A stretch of DNA of 6,738 bases, taken from assembly GCA_903910005.1 (NCBI GenBank), contig CAIVXW010000068.1:1-6738 (forward strand), given 5' to 3'. The stretch is from an uncultured Methylococcaceae bacterium. GTDB lineage: Bacteria > Pseudomonadota > Gammaproteobacteria > Methylococcales > Methylococcaceae. Positions 6,468 to 6,738 of the stretch are shown piece after piece. Made by a program: the position numbers and the translations under genes. Within the stretch, counting starts at the first letter, position 1; every line of letters starts with the position of its first letter. The notes beneath the pieces are model-generated. The model was not told where the DNA came from. It was given only the letters and a program-made list of their open reading frames with translations, and ran no database searches.

Positions 6468-6738
6468 ACTGACCTGGATTCAATAACCCGGTGGATCAAG
6501 GCCCGATAGTGACGCAATGTGTCTCGCCTCTCATACCCGGCCTGTACATCCGCCCGTGCCTGCACGCCCAGTGAACGCCAGCCGGTCGGGTGATCCAGCA
6601 CCGCTTCGATCCGGTCCGCCAGGTGGCCGTCGGCAAAAAAACTGACCAGCCAGCCATTGCGACCATCCTGCAGCAGTTCGCGCACCGGGGCCGTGTCGGA
6701 GCCTACGATGACACAGCCAGCCGCCATCGATTCGGGCA
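6464..6738 (-). CDS. Glycosyltransferase, GT4-like (GT-B fold), C-terminal fragment (5' end outside window)
   Basis: The last 90 codons of a gene that begins beyond the right edge; the frame is open to 6736 (P-E-S-M-A-A-G...). PESMAAGCVIVGSDTAPVRE matches the C-terminal donor-binding region of retaining GT4 glycosyltransferases: the Glu before S-M-A-A-G is the second Glu of the E-x7-E motif, followed by the usual 'V-G-S-D-x-x-P-x-R-E' and 'DGRNGWLV' segments. The C-terminal helix (LIHRVIESRSV) ends at TGA, 6466-6464. The family moves a sugar from a nucleotide-sugar donor to a lipid-linked or growing glycan acceptor, often in LPS, capsule or exopolysaccharide synthesis. The stop overlaps the possible TTG start of the exporter gene, so the two are probably one transcription unit. 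Specific donor and acceptor are unknown. Confidence 0.85.
   Translation of the reverse strand, partial: PESMAAGCVIVGSDTAPVRELLQDGRNGWLVSFFADGHLADRIEAVLDHPTGWRSLGVQARADVQAGYERRDTLRHYRALIHRVIESRSV

Noticed and set aside
6284..6484. ESRSV occurring both at the end of the GT4-like protein and in the exporter
   Set aside because: The codons differ in the two places and the exporter copy is part of a conserved family motif; the match is chance.

Overview
The window looks like chromosomal DNA from a moderately GC-rich Gram-negative bacterium, most likely a proteobacterium. It carries a type I secretion inner-membrane pair of the PrtD/HlyD kind, an RTX cargo protein and bacterial-style glycosyltransferases. 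Nothing in the sequence fixes the genus. All five genes are on the minus strand, so transcription runs from high to low coordinates, and the gaps between them are short except for one of about 218 bp.

Layout in transcription order: (1) 6738-6464, the C-terminal end of a GT4-like glycosyltransferase whose start lies beyond the right edge; (2) 6467-4695, a PrtD-type ABC exporter whose possible TTG start overlaps the upstream stop codon as TTGA; (3) 4648-3311, a HlyD-family membrane fusion protein; (4) an AT-rich intergenic region, 3310-3093, with several dyads and probably the promoter of the next gene; (5) 3092-2226, a 288-residue acidic, cysteine-free RTX calcium-binding protein that is very likely the cargo of the exporter; (6) a hairpin and then a strong intrinsic terminator, 2223-2157; (7) 2134 to beyond position 1, a large glycosyltransferase. 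This last protein has at least 711 residues in the window. Its N-terminal half holds three related beta-rich modules, and a GT-A (family 2) catalytic domain begins near residue 630 and is cut by the left edge.

Taken together, the ABC and HlyD proteins would form the inner-membrane part of a type I secretion machine. A TolC-like outer-membrane channel is needed but is not encoded here. The machine would export the small RTX protein, which folds on binding calcium outside the cell. The flanking glycosyltransferases suggest a link to surface polysaccharide: the protein may be anchored to it, may be part of an S-layer or matrix, or may itself be glycosylated. The Caulobacter S-layer locus, with a type I exporter next to polysaccharide genes, is a known precedent for this layout. 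The link here is inference. No RNA genes, insertion sequences, CRISPR arrays or integration sites were seen. The longest stretch without a gene is the 218-bp region described above.
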